64,000 nucleotides of DNA from Syntrophomonas sp. (GTDB lineage: Bacteria; Bacillota; Syntrophomonadia; Syntrophomonadales; Syntrophomonadaceae): contig JAENZE010000004.1 in the NCBI GenBank assembly GCA_016841425.1, positions 1-64,000 of the forward strand. Reading direction: 5' to 3'. The position numbers were made by a program, and so were the translations under genes. This document shows, piece by piece, positions 1 to 8,639 of the stretch. The stretch's first letter is position 1, and each line of letters opens with the position of its first letter. Under the pieces are notes generated by a model, which ran no database searches, was not told where the DNA came from, and saw only the letters and a list, made by a program, of their open reading frames with translations.

Positions 1-76
1 GTTCTGGGTAGTGCCAAAAAAAGCTTGACTTTAGTTAGCTGGTCTTTGGTTTCCCCTTGGTTTCGTCCTTGGTTTC

Positions 77-1558
77 TTAAAAAAGGGTTGTTTGCCCTAT
101 TGGAGCTTTAAACAACACTGAAATGGTGGTTCCGCTGCTGCCAGTATCTATTTCCAATGAAGCATTATGCTTTTCTGCTATGTTATAGCAGATGAACAGA
201 CCTAAACCAGTACCATTTTCTTTGGTAGTAAGAAAGGGTGTACCTAGATTGTCTATAACTTTCTGTTCGATCCCTTTACCATTATCCTGCACCGACAGAA
301 CCACCTTGCACTCTGCTGCAGAGGTTCGTATGGTAAGGCCATCACCTTCCATTGATGCCTCTAGTCCATTGCGAACCAGATTTAATATGAGTTGACGAAT
401 ATCATTTTCACTCAACATTATATTAGGAATTTCCCCTAATTCCAGTTTTACATACTTGTTGCTCATGATGGCCTCTGCTTGAATCAAGGGAGCAATGCTG
501 CCAATTATCTTATTGAGATTCTCCTCTGCAACTTCCAATACTTTATCTTCAGCCATGGACAGGAAACGTGAGATTATGGTGTTGGCTCTTTCCAGTTCTT
601 CGATCATAGTCTCAAAATATTCTGTATAACCGTTAAATTCATTATTGATACTGAGCAACTGCAAAAAACCACGTACTGTAGTCATGGGATTTCTTATCTC
701 ATGGGCAATCCCTGCTGCCATTTGCCCTACCACATTCAATTTATCCAGACGCGCCATGTTTTCTTCTAATCGTTTAGTCTCAGTTATATCCCTAAATACC
801 ATCACTACCCCTATAATTTCCCCATCATCATTTCGGATAGGAGCCGCAGAATCAGCAATAGAACGTGTTTCACCCTTTTTAGTAATTAGTCCGGTGTGAT
901 TGGCCAGACCGATGATAAAACCGTCTCTGATGACTCTTTCTACTGGTATCTCAGCAGGTTCCAGATTAATTTCATTAAAAATCCTGAATACGTAGCTTAT
1001 ATGCTTGCCCACGGCTTCTTCCTGCGTATAACCGGTTATATTTTCAGCTACCGGGTTCATAAAAGTAACCGTGCTATTTACATCGGTGGTAATTACAGCA
1101 TCGCCAATACTTGAAAGAGTGACGCGAAACCATTCTTTTTGCTCTCTATAGTCTCTTTCAGCTTCTTTATGCAAGTTACTCAATAAAACATCATGAACCT
1201 CACCTTTTATCGAGGGAATAAAATGATTTAGGTTTTCTGCATTAATGTTCTGGCTAACGCCATCTTTTATAGTTTTTACCCGGCGTTCCTTACCAATTTT
1301 TTCTGATAATATGATACAGGGCACATGCAGTTCACTTTCATTAATTATCTTCAACACAGATTCTTCATCAAAGTTCAGGATTCCGACATCGACTATTACT
1401 ATATCCCAGGGATCATCCTTCAAGGCCAAAATCAACTGTTCAGGTGTTTCCACTCTTTTATACATTTGGTGGTAACCATTGCTATGAAGGGCTTTTAGTG
1501 CCAGCATGGAATCTGTTCCTGCCGGTTCAATCACTAAAATACGAAGGGTTAAATCCAT
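77..1558 (-). CDS. PAS-domain sensor histidine kinase with N-terminal receiver-like domain
   Basis: Cytoplasmic two-component kinase of about 493 residues; no membrane segment is visible. Domain order: receiver-like fold (1-120, Asp57 in VIVD), linker helix, PAS domain (140-260), HisKA dimerisation helix with phospho-acceptor His286 in AHEIRNP, and HATPase with N box (NLVRNGLEAS), G1 (DNGKGI) and G2 (GTGLGLFI). The order resembles KinA/sporulation-type kinases. The acidic pair usually near the start of a receiver is reduced to one Glu, so phosphotransfer to Asp57 is uncertain. I chose the ATG at 1558 because AGGGGA lies 6-8 bases upstream; an in-frame start at 1603 lacks a comparable site. 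No response regulator is adjacent on the right. Signal and target are unknown. Confidence 0.85.
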   Translation of the reverse strand: MDLTLRILVIEPAGTDSMLALKALHSNGYHQMYKRVETPEQLILALKDDPWDIVIVDVGILNFDEESVLKIINESELHVPCIILSEKIGKERRVKTIKDGVSQNINAENLNHFIPSIKGEVHDVLLSNLHKEAERDYREQKEWFRVTLSSIGDAVITTDVNSTVTFMNPVAENITGYTQEEAVGKHISYVFRIFNEINLEPAEIPVERVIRDGFIIGLANHTGLITKKGETRSIADSAAPIRNDDGEIIGVVMVFRDITETKRLEENMARLDKLNVVGQMAAGIAHEIRNPMTTVRGFLQLLSINNEFNGYTEYFETMIEELERANTIISRFLSMAEDKVLEVAEENLNKIIGSIAPLIQAEAIMSNKYVKLELGEIPNIMLSENDIRQLILNLVRNGLEASMEGDGLTIRTSAAECKVVLSVQDNGKGIEQKVIDNLGTPFLTTKENGTGLGLFICYNIAEKHNASLEIDTGSSGTTISVLFKAPIGQTTLF

Positions 1559-1728
1559 ATAATATCCCCTATCATCATTTAATATCCGGAGCGTTAACCT
1601 CAAACATTAATACTACTTTCGGACCAGGAAGGCCAAAATCCTTTAAAAGCAAAGGTTTATTTCCCAACAGCATAAAAATGGGAGATTTATAAAAAACTAT
1701 TATAAAAATGTAAGCAGAGGTAAGACCA

Positions 1729-2232
1729 GTGCACCATATTTTTGCTTTGACCGCTATTTTCGTTACCTGGAAATGGGGGGATTGGAGAAATTGGGAAAAA
1801 TACTACCCTACCATCCTCTATTTTATTATAGGTGACCTGACTTATAATTTTCTTGTCTACAATAAACCGCTCTGGAGTTATGAGTCGGCTATATTTAACC
1901 ACACCTTAATTGATATATTAATTACATTTACTGTTTTTCCCTGCACTGTTTTACTATTTATTCCCTATATGCCTAAAGGGATAGTAAAACAGACCATATA
2001 CATCCTGGCCTGGACTGCCATTGCACTGATTATCGAGTTGTTCCTTCATGCTGGAGGTTGGTTCTCTTATCATAATGATTGGAACTTAGGGTGGAGTGTT
2101 ATGCATGATGTGCTTATGTTTATGCTTTTATGGCTGCACTATAAAAGGCCGTTATGGGTATGGCCGATATCCATAATAATTGCTTTTGCGGTATTAGCTT
2201 TATTCGATATACCTTTTAGCAGTATGAAATAA
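1729..2232 (+). CDS. CBO0543-type polytopic membrane protein
   Basis: Small integral membrane protein of 167 residues with about five hydrophobic segments, rich in Trp and Tyr at the segment ends. The pattern (WKWGDWRNWEKYYPT near the start, FHAGGWFSY-like motif in the middle) matches the CBO0543 family of Bacilli and Clostridia, whose function is not known. It starts at GTG 1729, with AGAGGT about 8 bases upstream. The gene is divergent from the histidine kinase and followed at once by the DUF3231 gene on the same strand. Such membrane proteins are often found near spore-associated genes, but nothing here proves that role. Confidence 0.6.
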   Translation: MHHIFALTAIFVTWKWGDWRNWEKYYPTILYFIIGDLTYNFLVYNKPLWSYESAIFNHTLIDILITFTVFPCTVLLFIPYMPKGIVKQTIYILAWTAIALIIELFLHAGGWFSYHNDWNLGWSVMHDVLMFMLLWLHYKRPLWVWPISIIIAFAVLALFDIPFSSMK

Positions 2233-2430
2233 CCGGTAATGCATCAGTGTTTTTTTCTGCCCCATCGAGAGTTACCTCATGGCCAAAACTGCTTGCTTAT
2301 GTCCGTACAGTACTTTGGAAAAACTGTTCAGATTATCTTACTACTCAGCATTAGCGGCTACTATGCATATTTTTTAGTTTTCTGGTTATATTGGGAACAG
2401 ATATATTATTTTTACGAGAGGTGGAAGCAA

Positions 2431-3435
2431 ATGAATTACGAAGATATCAAACTAACATCATCTGAAATAGGGACTCTATGGACTGAATATGTAAATGGTA
2501 CAATGGCAGATTGCGTAAATAAATACATGTACTCAATCATTGAAGATGAAACTATCAAAAAAGTTTTTGAAGACGCTATTAATATCTTTGCCAGGCAGAA
2601 ACAGGAAATAACCCAGCTTATACAGAAAGATGGATTTCCAGTGCCAGCAGGCTTTACCGATTCAGACATTAACTTGGAAGCCCCTCGACTGTTTACTGAT
2701 ATATTTTGCTTACATTACTTACATATAATGACTTTGCATGGTTTGATAGGGCACATGTCAGCGTTGAGTGCTTCCACGCGCAAAGATATGAGACAAATGT
2801 ATGATTCCTTCGATAATGATGGCAAAACAACCTTTCATCAAACTATTGACATATTGCTTGAAAAAGGTAAGTTTGTTAGAGATCCATTACTCTATCCGGA
2901 TAGTAATGTTGAATTTGTAAATGACAAAAGCTTTGCATCTGGAATATTAAAACCCAATAGAACTCTAGCAGCCACGGAAATCGTAAGCCTATCCTTTAAT
3001 GTTAAGAAAAATATAATGGCTAAAAGTCTCTCTATAGCTTTTGCCCAGGTAGTTCAATCTGAAGACGCCAGGAAATTCTTGGAAGATAGCGAAAAAACAG
3101 CTGATAATCAAATACAGGCATTGAGCAAAATCTTACAGGATGATAATTTACCCTCACCGGTATCATATGAAACCGAGATAACCACCTCACAAATTGCACC
3201 ATTTTCGGATAAACTTATGATGTATCACATAGGGATTTTATTCCAAATAGGTCAGATATATCACGGAGCAGGCTTGGCATCATCTATGAGGGCGGATCTG
3301 ATAATAGCTTATGAAGCAATCATTTTAAAAACTATATCAGTGGTAAAGAACTGGTTCGATATTATGACCAAAAACAAATGGTTGGAACAACCGCCCCTTG
3401 CGCCTGACAGAAAAGAAATTGCAAAAAATAAGTAG
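2431..3435 (+). CDS. DUF3231 family protein
   Basis: Protein of 334 residues made of two similar all-helical halves (about 1-165 and 170-334), as in the DUF3231 family, which has a ferritin-like four-helix appearance. Each half has the family pattern of an opening L(T/S)xxEIxxLWxxY-type helix, visible as LTSSEIGTLWTEY in half 1 and LAATEIVSLSFN in half 2. The reading frame is open back to 2239, but ATG 2431 is preceded by GAGAGGTGG at a good distance and matches the start of the family, so the longer form is unlikely. DUF3231 proteins are common in spore formers; no activity is established. Confidence 0.75.
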   Translation: MNYEDIKLTSSEIGTLWTEYVNGTMADCVNKYMYSIIEDETIKKVFEDAINIFARQKQEITQLIQKDGFPVPAGFTDSDINLEAPRLFTDIFCLHYLHIMTLHGLIGHMSALSASTRKDMRQMYDSFDNDGKTTFHQTIDILLEKGKFVRDPLLYPDSNVEFVNDKSFASGILKPNRTLAATEIVSLSFNVKKNIMAKSLSIAFAQVVQSEDARKFLEDSEKTADNQIQALSKILQDDNLPSPVSYETEITTSQIAPFSDKLMMYHIGILFQIGQIYHGAGLASSMRADLIIAYEAIILKTISVVKNWFDIMTKNKWLEQPPLAPDRKEIAKNK

Positions 3436-3942
3436 TAATTGTTTTAACTTAAGCAGTAAATGCAGACCTGATAAAAACGGGATGCATCAACCCGTTCTGA
3501 CAAGTATAACCAGCTGCTTCGAATCGAAGAGGAACTTGGTCGAGCGGTATTTGCCGGGCTGATGCTACACTATTTTTAAAGGGATGAAGTCCCCTTTGAA
3601 AAGCTCCGAACTGCTGATAACAGCTGATGGCTTCTGCGAAAATACGTAGGGACTATCAGCTTTTTTTATGTATGCTAATTACATTGAAAAAGAGTGTCTC
3701 TCCTACATTATCTCACCATTTAAGCTAGTAATAATTAATTATTTTGTATATAGAATAATTTCATTTGTAATAACCTATATGATCAAAGACGCTGGATTAA
3801 AACAAAAGGCAGGCGAGATCAAGCAACAGTATGATATGGTATTCCTGGTTAGAGGAGCAATATTTTGTTGTGATATACTAGTTAATATAGGCAATACCTA
3901 TTTGAGGAAATTATAGAATATAATATCAAAGAGGTTATTATT
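3436..3942. other. Intergenic stretch with no supported gene
   Basis: About 500 bases between the DUF3231 gene and the sigma-54 activator. Short frames exist (for example 3668-3916) but lack a ribosome binding site and have no recognisable protein. The block 3480-3660 is richer in GC than its surroundings and ends in a hairpin with a T run (listed separately). A region around 3510-3580 could encode a short relic, but I cannot name it. Confidence 0.5.
3622..3667 (+). terminator. Hairpin with T run downstream of the DUF3231 gene
   Basis: AGCTGAT at 3622 pairs with ATCAGCT ending at 3661, followed directly by seven T. The loop of about 26 bases is long for an intrinsic terminator, so it may be part of a larger structured RNA. 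Confidence 0.5.
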
Positions 3943-6051
3943 ATGAAATTAAGTGAAATAATGAGTACTGATCTGGTGGTTTTAAACCTGGCAAATACCA
4001 TAAGAGAGACCAGCCAGATTTTCTTGGATCACCAGATAGACGGTGCACCAGTAGTGAACGAAAAAGGAGAATTACTGGGATTATTAACTAAAAGCCATAT
4101 TTACCGGGTATTAGCCCAGGACGAAAATCCACAGATGATGGTGGGAGATCTAATGAAGCACGATATCATCGTAGGGCATCCAGATGAGAAAGTAAGAGAT
4201 CTTCTTGAGAATAACGTGGGGCGAATGCCAGTTGTAGATAAAAATGTTGTTATCGGAATGATTACCCGGACTGATCTGGCTAGAGCCTATTTTGACTCAT
4301 TCACTTCCATTTCTACTGAATTCTCCACCATACTAGATTCTACTCATAACTTAATAATATCTATAGATAGAAACGGTAAAATTAATGTATTGAATCGGGC
4401 AGCCGAAAAATTTCTTGGTTTAAAGAGCAGTGCGGTTCGTGGCCAGGATATTATGGGAATTATTCCCAATAGCGGCTTAATGGAAATCCTTAAGACAGGT
4501 CTCAGTAAGCCGGTTCAAAAAATAGAATTAAAGAATTGCACATTTATCTCCAATCGTACCCCGATCAAAAAACATGGTAAGATTCTCGGTGCTGTGGCGG
4601 TTCTTCAGGATATTTCCGAACTAGAAAGCATATCCAGAGAATTGGAGAACGTAAAAGAATTAAACGATGAGATGGATGCTATAATAGAATCCTCTCATGA
4701 TGGAATTTATCTAACCGATGGCGATGGTATTACTCTTCGGCTCAATGAAGCCTTTGAAAAACTTACTGGATTCAAAAGGAATGAACTGATAGGTCGCAAT
4801 GTTGAAGATTTGGTTAATGAAAAAGGAGTTGTTTCTGCATCGGTGAGTGCCCTGGTATTAAAAGAAAAAAGGCCCAAGACCATTATGCAGAAGACAATAA
4901 CTGGGAAGCTCGCCTTAACTACCGGAACCCCTGTTTTTGATAGAAAAGGCAAAATATTTCGAGTGGTTTCTAATGTAAGGGAGATAACGGAGTTAATGTT
5001 GCTGAAACAGCAACTGGAACAAGCTCAGGGATTAAGCAAACACTATGAATCCGAGCTGCGGTCCTTGCAGATGCAGTATTCAGGTTCAGAAAAACTTATA
5101 GTAAGTTCCAGGAAAATGAAAGATCTGCTGGAGACAGTTGTCCGCCTGGCCCAGGTTGATTCGACCGTATTAATAACCGGAGAATCGGGAACAGGCAAAG
5201 AACTTATTGCTGAAACGATACATAATAACAGCTTCCGAAAAAACGGGCCATTTATAAAAATTAATTGTGGAGCTATTGCTCATAATCTATTGGAAACTGA
5301 ATTATTCGGATATGAAGACGGCGCCTTTACCGGGGCTAAAAAAGGTGGCAAGGCTGGTTATTTCGAACTGGCGAGCGGAGGTACGCTTCTCCTGGATGAG
5401 ATAAGTGAGCTGCCTTTTAACTTACAGGCGAATTTATTGCGGGTAGTTCAAAGCAGAGAACTTATACGGGTAGGGGGAGAAAGAGCGATACCCATCGATG
5501 TACGTATTCTTGCTGCTACTAACCGGGATATTCTGGAGATGGTAGAAAAGAAGGAATTTCGAAAAGACCTCTATTACCGGTTGAATGTGGTCCCCGTTGA
5601 GGTCCCCCCTCTGCGGTCAAGGAAAGAAGAGATTCCCGTTCTGCTTGCTCATTTCGTTAAGTTATTTAATAAAAAATATAAAATGGATAAAGAGTTATCA
5701 AACAATGTGATTGATATCCTTATGGAATATGACTGGCCCGGTAATGTCCGAGAGTTGGAGAATATTGTGGAGAGATTGGTGGTAACCATACCTGGAAATA
5801 TTCTGTCCCGTGAAGACCTGCCCTCACATCTCAAACATAATATCAATCAGAGAAAGCACCCCCAGATCTCGGTTTCAGGCATCATGCCGCTTCGGGAAGC
5901 AGTTGAAGTTGTTGAAAAACAGATTCTGGAACAGGCCTATGCTCGTTACAAGGTTACACGGGAGGTTGCCAGACAATTAAACATAGATCCTTCTACAGTT
6001 CTGAGGAAAGCCGCCAAATACGGAATATCCCCAGGTGATCATAACCTATAA
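3943..6051 (+). CDS. Sigma-54-dependent activator with CBS pair, two PAS domains and Fis-type HTH
   Basis: Bacterial enhancer-binding protein of 702 residues. Order: tandem CBS domains (1-115), PAS 1 (about 125-230), PAS 2 (about 240-350), coiled linker, AAA+ domain (380-620) with Walker A GESGTGKE at 413-420, the sigma-54 contact loop GAFTGA at 460-465 and Walker B GGTLLLDEI at 479-487, then a Fis-type HTH at the C-terminus (VTREVARQLNIDPSTVLRKAAKYGI). CBS pairs usually bind adenosine nucleotides, so this protein may couple energy state and a PAS-sensed cue to transcription. It is followed by a terminator, a large palindrome and a sigma-54 promoter facing the beta-oxidation genes, which makes that operon its likely target. 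The ATG follows AGAGG at normal spacing. Confidence 0.92.
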   Translation: MKLSEIMSTDLVVLNLANTIRETSQIFLDHQIDGAPVVNEKGELLGLLTKSHIYRVLAQDENPQMMVGDLMKHDIIVGHPDEKVRDLLENNVGRMPVVDKNVVIGMITRTDLARAYFDSFTSISTEFSTILDSTHNLIISIDRNGKINVLNRAAEKFLGLKSSAVRGQDIMGIIPNSGLMEILKTGLSKPVQKIELKNCTFISNRTPIKKHGKILGAVAVLQDISELESISRELENVKELNDEMDAIIESSHDGIYLTDGDGITLRLNEAFEKLTGFKRNELIGRNVEDLVNEKGVVSASVSALVLKEKRPKTIMQKTITGKLALTTGTPVFDRKGKIFRVVSNVREITELMLLKQQLEQAQGLSKHYESELRSLQMQYSGSEKLIVSSRKMKDLLETVVRLAQVDSTVLITGESGTGKELIAETIHNNSFRKNGPFIKINCGAIAHNLLETELFGYEDGAFTGAKKGGKAGYFELASGGTLLLDEISELPFNLQANLLRVVQSRELIRVGGERAIPIDVRILAATNRDILEMVEKKEFRKDLYYRLNVVPVEVPPLRSRKEEIPVLLAHFVKLFNKKYKMDKELSNNVIDILMEYDWPGNVRELENIVERLVVTIPGNILSREDLPSHLKHNINQRKHPQISVSGIMPLREAVEVVEKQILEQAYARYKVTREVARQLNIDPSTVLRKAAKYGISPGDHNL

Positions 6052-6082
6052 TATCCGAATAACCAAGAATCAACAGAAAGTG

Positions 6083-6110
6083 ATAGACCCCTAATGGGGT
6101 CTATTTTTTT
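6083..6110 (+). terminator. Intrinsic terminator after the sigma-54 activator gene
   Basis: Perfect 9-bp stem ATAGACCCC (6083-6091) with GGGGTCTAT (6096-6104), 4-base loop, then a T run to 6110. It separates the activator transcript from the sigma-54 promoter further on. Confidence 0.9.
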
Positions 6111-6217
6111 GGCTACGTGCATTAGCAATCTGCTAAAATGCCGGCAGCATATCAAATAACCACTGCAAAATTACCTTCAAAGAAACGGGCGAATTCCTGG
6201 TATTGGATTCTTAAGTT

Positions 6218-6296
6218 CCGCAATATTGGGAAATATAAAAGACTATGGCCAAAGAACCGCAATATTGCAGCATAATGCTGCAATATTGCGGTTCTT
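6218..6296. promoter_or_regulatory. Palindromic upstream activating sequence for the sigma-54 activator
   Basis: Two perfect 22-base inverted arms (6252-6273 and 6275-6296) flank a single base at 6274. Each arm holds CCGCAATATTGC, whose core GCAATATTGC is itself palindromic. A third copy, CCGCAATATTGG, lies at 6218-6229. The cluster sits about 85-160 bases upstream of the -24 element, the usual place for an enhancer-binding protein. Binding by the adjacent activator is inference. Confidence 0.75.
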
Positions 6297-6379
6297 ATAT
6301 ATAAATATTCGCTGTCAAAGTGCTTCAAGCAATAAAAGAAACACTGCCTAAAACCCCGATAAATAGGGCTTCATAAACC

Positions 6380-6395
6380 TGGCACGCAGTTTGCT
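6380..6395 (+). promoter_or_regulatory. Sigma-54 (-24/-12) promoter of the beta-oxidation operon
   Basis: TGGCAC at 6380-6385, five bases, then TTGCT at 6391-6395: an exact match to the consensus TGGCAC-N5-TTGCW, with GG and GC at the required spacing. Transcription should start near 6406, leaving an untranslated leader of about 200 bases before the first gene at 6603. Nothing else is evident in the leader except the ribosome binding site GGGGAAAGGAG before 6603. Confidence 0.93.
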
Positions 6396-6602
6396 ATTAG
6401 TGACTAATGATGAGGTATTAAACCTATTGCATAATAAAGGGTCCAGGGAATGTTGGAGAGGGGGGATCTCAGTCATTATCATATTGTCAGGGTTGTATAT
6501 TGTTGGTCTGCTTGAATATTCAACCAGGCGGTTAGAGAGTAAAGGAAAGGTTTATCTGAAGAATCAGATGAGTAACGAGTAGGGGAAAGGAGACAGATTT
6601 TC

Positions 6603-7382
6603 ATGTACCGTAATATTCTCCTCAAAGATGAAGAGGGAATTAGCTTGATTACCATAAACCGTCCTAAGTATCTCAATGCTTTGGACAGAACTACGGTTGA
6701 AGAGCTTTCTTCGGTTATTGATCTGGCAGGCGCCGATGAAAAAATAAAGGTCATAATTCTTACTGGAGCAGGTGATAAGGCTTTCGTTGCCGGTGGAGAT
6801 ATCGCTTATATGGAGAACTTGACGGCTCTGGAAGCCAGGGAATTTGCTCTTTTCGGCATGGGCGTTCTAAGGAAAATCGAGAATCTGCCGAAACCAGTAA
6901 TTGCAGCTATCAATGGTTTTTGCCTGGGAGGCGGCTGTGAACTGGCTATGGCCTGTGATTTTCGTATTGCTTCATTGAATGCTAAATTCGGGCAACCCGA
7001 GGTAGGTCTGGGAGTAACTGCAGGATTTGGCGGTACGCAGCGCTTACCCCGATTGATAGGAGCAGGCATGGCCAAACAGCTGCATTATACCGGAGACATT
7101 ATTGATGCAGAAGAAGCACTGCGTATAGGGCTGGTCAATGAAGTGGTATCAGCAGGTGACCTTATAAATCATGTTAAGGGAATAGCCAACAGGGTCATAG
7201 CTAGAGGCCAGCTGGCAGTACGTTTTAGCAAGACCTGCATTAACGAAGGAATGCAAACTGATATAGACCGCGCTATGACTATAGAAGCAGATATCTTTAG
7301 TCTCTGCTTTAGCACTGAAGACCAAAAAGAAGGTATGAAAGCCTTCGTTGAAAAGAGAAAGCCCCTGTTTCAAGAAAGATAA
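6603..7382 (+). CDS. Enoyl-CoA hydratase (crotonase family)
   Basis: Hydrates trans-2-enoyl-CoA to 3-hydroxyacyl-CoA in the second step of beta-oxidation; cytosolic hexamer by family. At 259 residues it has the usual length. The oxyanion-hole segments FVAGGDI (61-67) and GFCLGGGCEL (105-114) are present, and both catalytic glutamates are in place: Glu113 (equivalent to rat Glu144) and Glu133 (equivalent to rat Glu164, in GQPEVGLG). It is the first gene after the sigma-54 promoter. The ATG follows GGGGAAAGGAG. Chain-length preference cannot be read from the sequence; a crotonyl-CoA or branched 2-methylcrotonyl-CoA hydratase is equally possible. Confidence 0.9.
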   Translation: MYRNILLKDEEGISLITINRPKYLNALDRTTVEELSSVIDLAGADEKIKVIILTGAGDKAFVAGGDIAYMENLTALEAREFALFGMGVLRKIENLPKPVIAAINGFCLGGGCELAMACDFRIASLNAKFGQPEVGLGVTAGFGGTQRLPRLIGAGMAKQLHYTGDIIDAEEALRIGLVNEVVSAGDLINHVKGIANRVIARGQLAVRFSKTCINEGMQTDIDRAMTIEADIFSLCFSTEDQKEGMKAFVEKRKPLFQER

Positions 7383-7447
7383 GCTAACTGGTTTAGGTCT
7401 GCCGTTCTAGAGAAATTATATCTAGACGATAAGGAGGAGAGTTTTTA

Positions 7448-8590
7448 ATGGAACGAATTTTGCCATTTACTGATGAACACAAGATGTTTCAAGAAGCTTT
7501 TTCGAAATTCGTAGCCAGTGAAATGGTACCCTATTACGCTGAGTGGGAAGAGAACTCCATAGTTTCCCGTGAAATCTTTAAAAAAATGGGGGATTATGGA
7601 TTTCTATGTCCCTGGGCAGAAGAAAAATACGGGGGGGCAGGAGCTGATTTCCTCTATTCAGTTATAGTTGTTGAAGAAATTGCCCGACAGGGCTGCAGGA
7701 GCGTCTTTGCATGGCTGCACAGTGATATTGTGGCTCCGTATATTGGTTCATTTGCCACCGAGGAACAAAAAGCACGTTGGCTGCCGGGCTGTGTAAGCGG
7801 AGAAAAAATTCTGGCAGTGGCCATGACCGAACCTGGAGCCGGCTCTGACCTTGCCGCAATGAGAACCAAAGCCGTCCAAGACGGGAATGAATATATTATC
7901 AATGGTTCAAAGACCTTTATTTCTAACGGTGTTTTAGCGGATCTGGTCATTGTAGCGGCCAAGACCGATCCAGCTGCCGGAACCAGGGGAATAACCCTGT
8001 TCGTCGTTGAAAGGGGCACCCCGGGTTTTGAACGAGGCAAACAGATTCAAAAAGTGGGATTGCATGCGCAGGATACCGCCGAGCTGTTCTTTGAAGATTG
8101 CCGCGTACCAGCCAGCAATGTACTGGGGGGGAAAGGCAGCGGTTTTAAGTGCCTGATGCAGAAGCTGCAGCAGGAAAGGCTGATGGTTTCATTAACGGCA
8201 CAAGCATCTGCGGAAAGATGTCTGCAGTTAACGCTGGATTATGTTAAGGAAAGGAATATTTTCGGCCAGCCGTTAAGCAAATTCCAGAATACTCAGTTTA
8301 CACTGGCAGAAATAGCGAGTGAGATCCAGGTGGGCAGAAGTTTCTTAGATGCACTCATTCTCCAGCATATGGCTGACAATGATGTGGTACAGGAAGTCAG
8401 TATGGCCAAATTATGGATCTGTGAAATGGAGAATCGAGTGGCTTCACGCTGCCTGCAGTTGTTCGGTGGCTATGGCTACTGTAAAGAGTACGAAATGTCC
8501 AGAATGTGGACAGATGCTCGGATTCAGACTATTTATGCGGGCACCTCGGAAGTTATGAAATTGATAATAAGTCGGGGTCTGGATCTCTAG
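7448..8590 (+). CDS. Acyl-CoA dehydrogenase, LCAD/IVD-type active site
   Basis: FAD enzyme of 380 residues for the first oxidation of acyl-CoA. The FAD/substrate signature MTEPGAGSDL is at 126-135 and the C-terminal helical domain ends in IYAGTSEVMKLIISRGL. In short- and medium-chain enzymes the catalytic base is the Glu in IYEGT; here that position is Ala364. A Glu is instead found at 243 (LQQERL), the position of the base in long-chain and isovaleryl-CoA dehydrogenases. That points to a long-chain or branched-chain substrate rather than plain butyryl-CoA. No electron-transfer flavoprotein genes are in the operon, so electrons must leave through ETF encoded elsewhere. GGAGGAGAG lies before the ATG. 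Confidence 0.9.
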   Translation: MERILPFTDEHKMFQEAFSKFVASEMVPYYAEWEENSIVSREIFKKMGDYGFLCPWAEEKYGGAGADFLYSVIVVEEIARQGCRSVFAWLHSDIVAPYIGSFATEEQKARWLPGCVSGEKILAVAMTEPGAGSDLAAMRTKAVQDGNEYIINGSKTFISNGVLADLVIVAAKTDPAAGTRGITLFVVERGTPGFERGKQIQKVGLHAQDTAELFFEDCRVPASNVLGGKGSGFKCLMQKLQQERLMVSLTAQASAERCLQLTLDYVKERNIFGQPLSKFQNTQFTLAEIASEIQVGRSFLDALILQHMADNDVVQEVSMAKLWICEMENRVASRCLQLFGGYGYCKEYEMSRMWTDARIQTIYAGTSEVMKLIISRGLDL

Positions 8591-8639
8591 GTCTAGAATC
8601 TCTGAAAACGACTAATCGTAAGCAAAGGAGAAATGATTT

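Noticed and set aside
2239-2430. N-terminal extension of the DUF3231 gene
   Set aside because: No ribosome site at the first start, and the family begins at the ATG at 2431, which has a good site.
3668-3916. 82-codon open frame before the sigma-54 activator
   Set aside because: It starts inside the T run of a terminator, has no ribosome binding site and no recognisable protein family.
6391-6582. 63-codon frame in the operon leader
   Set aside because: It begins within the -12 promoter element, so it cannot be transcribed with its start; no family is recognisable.
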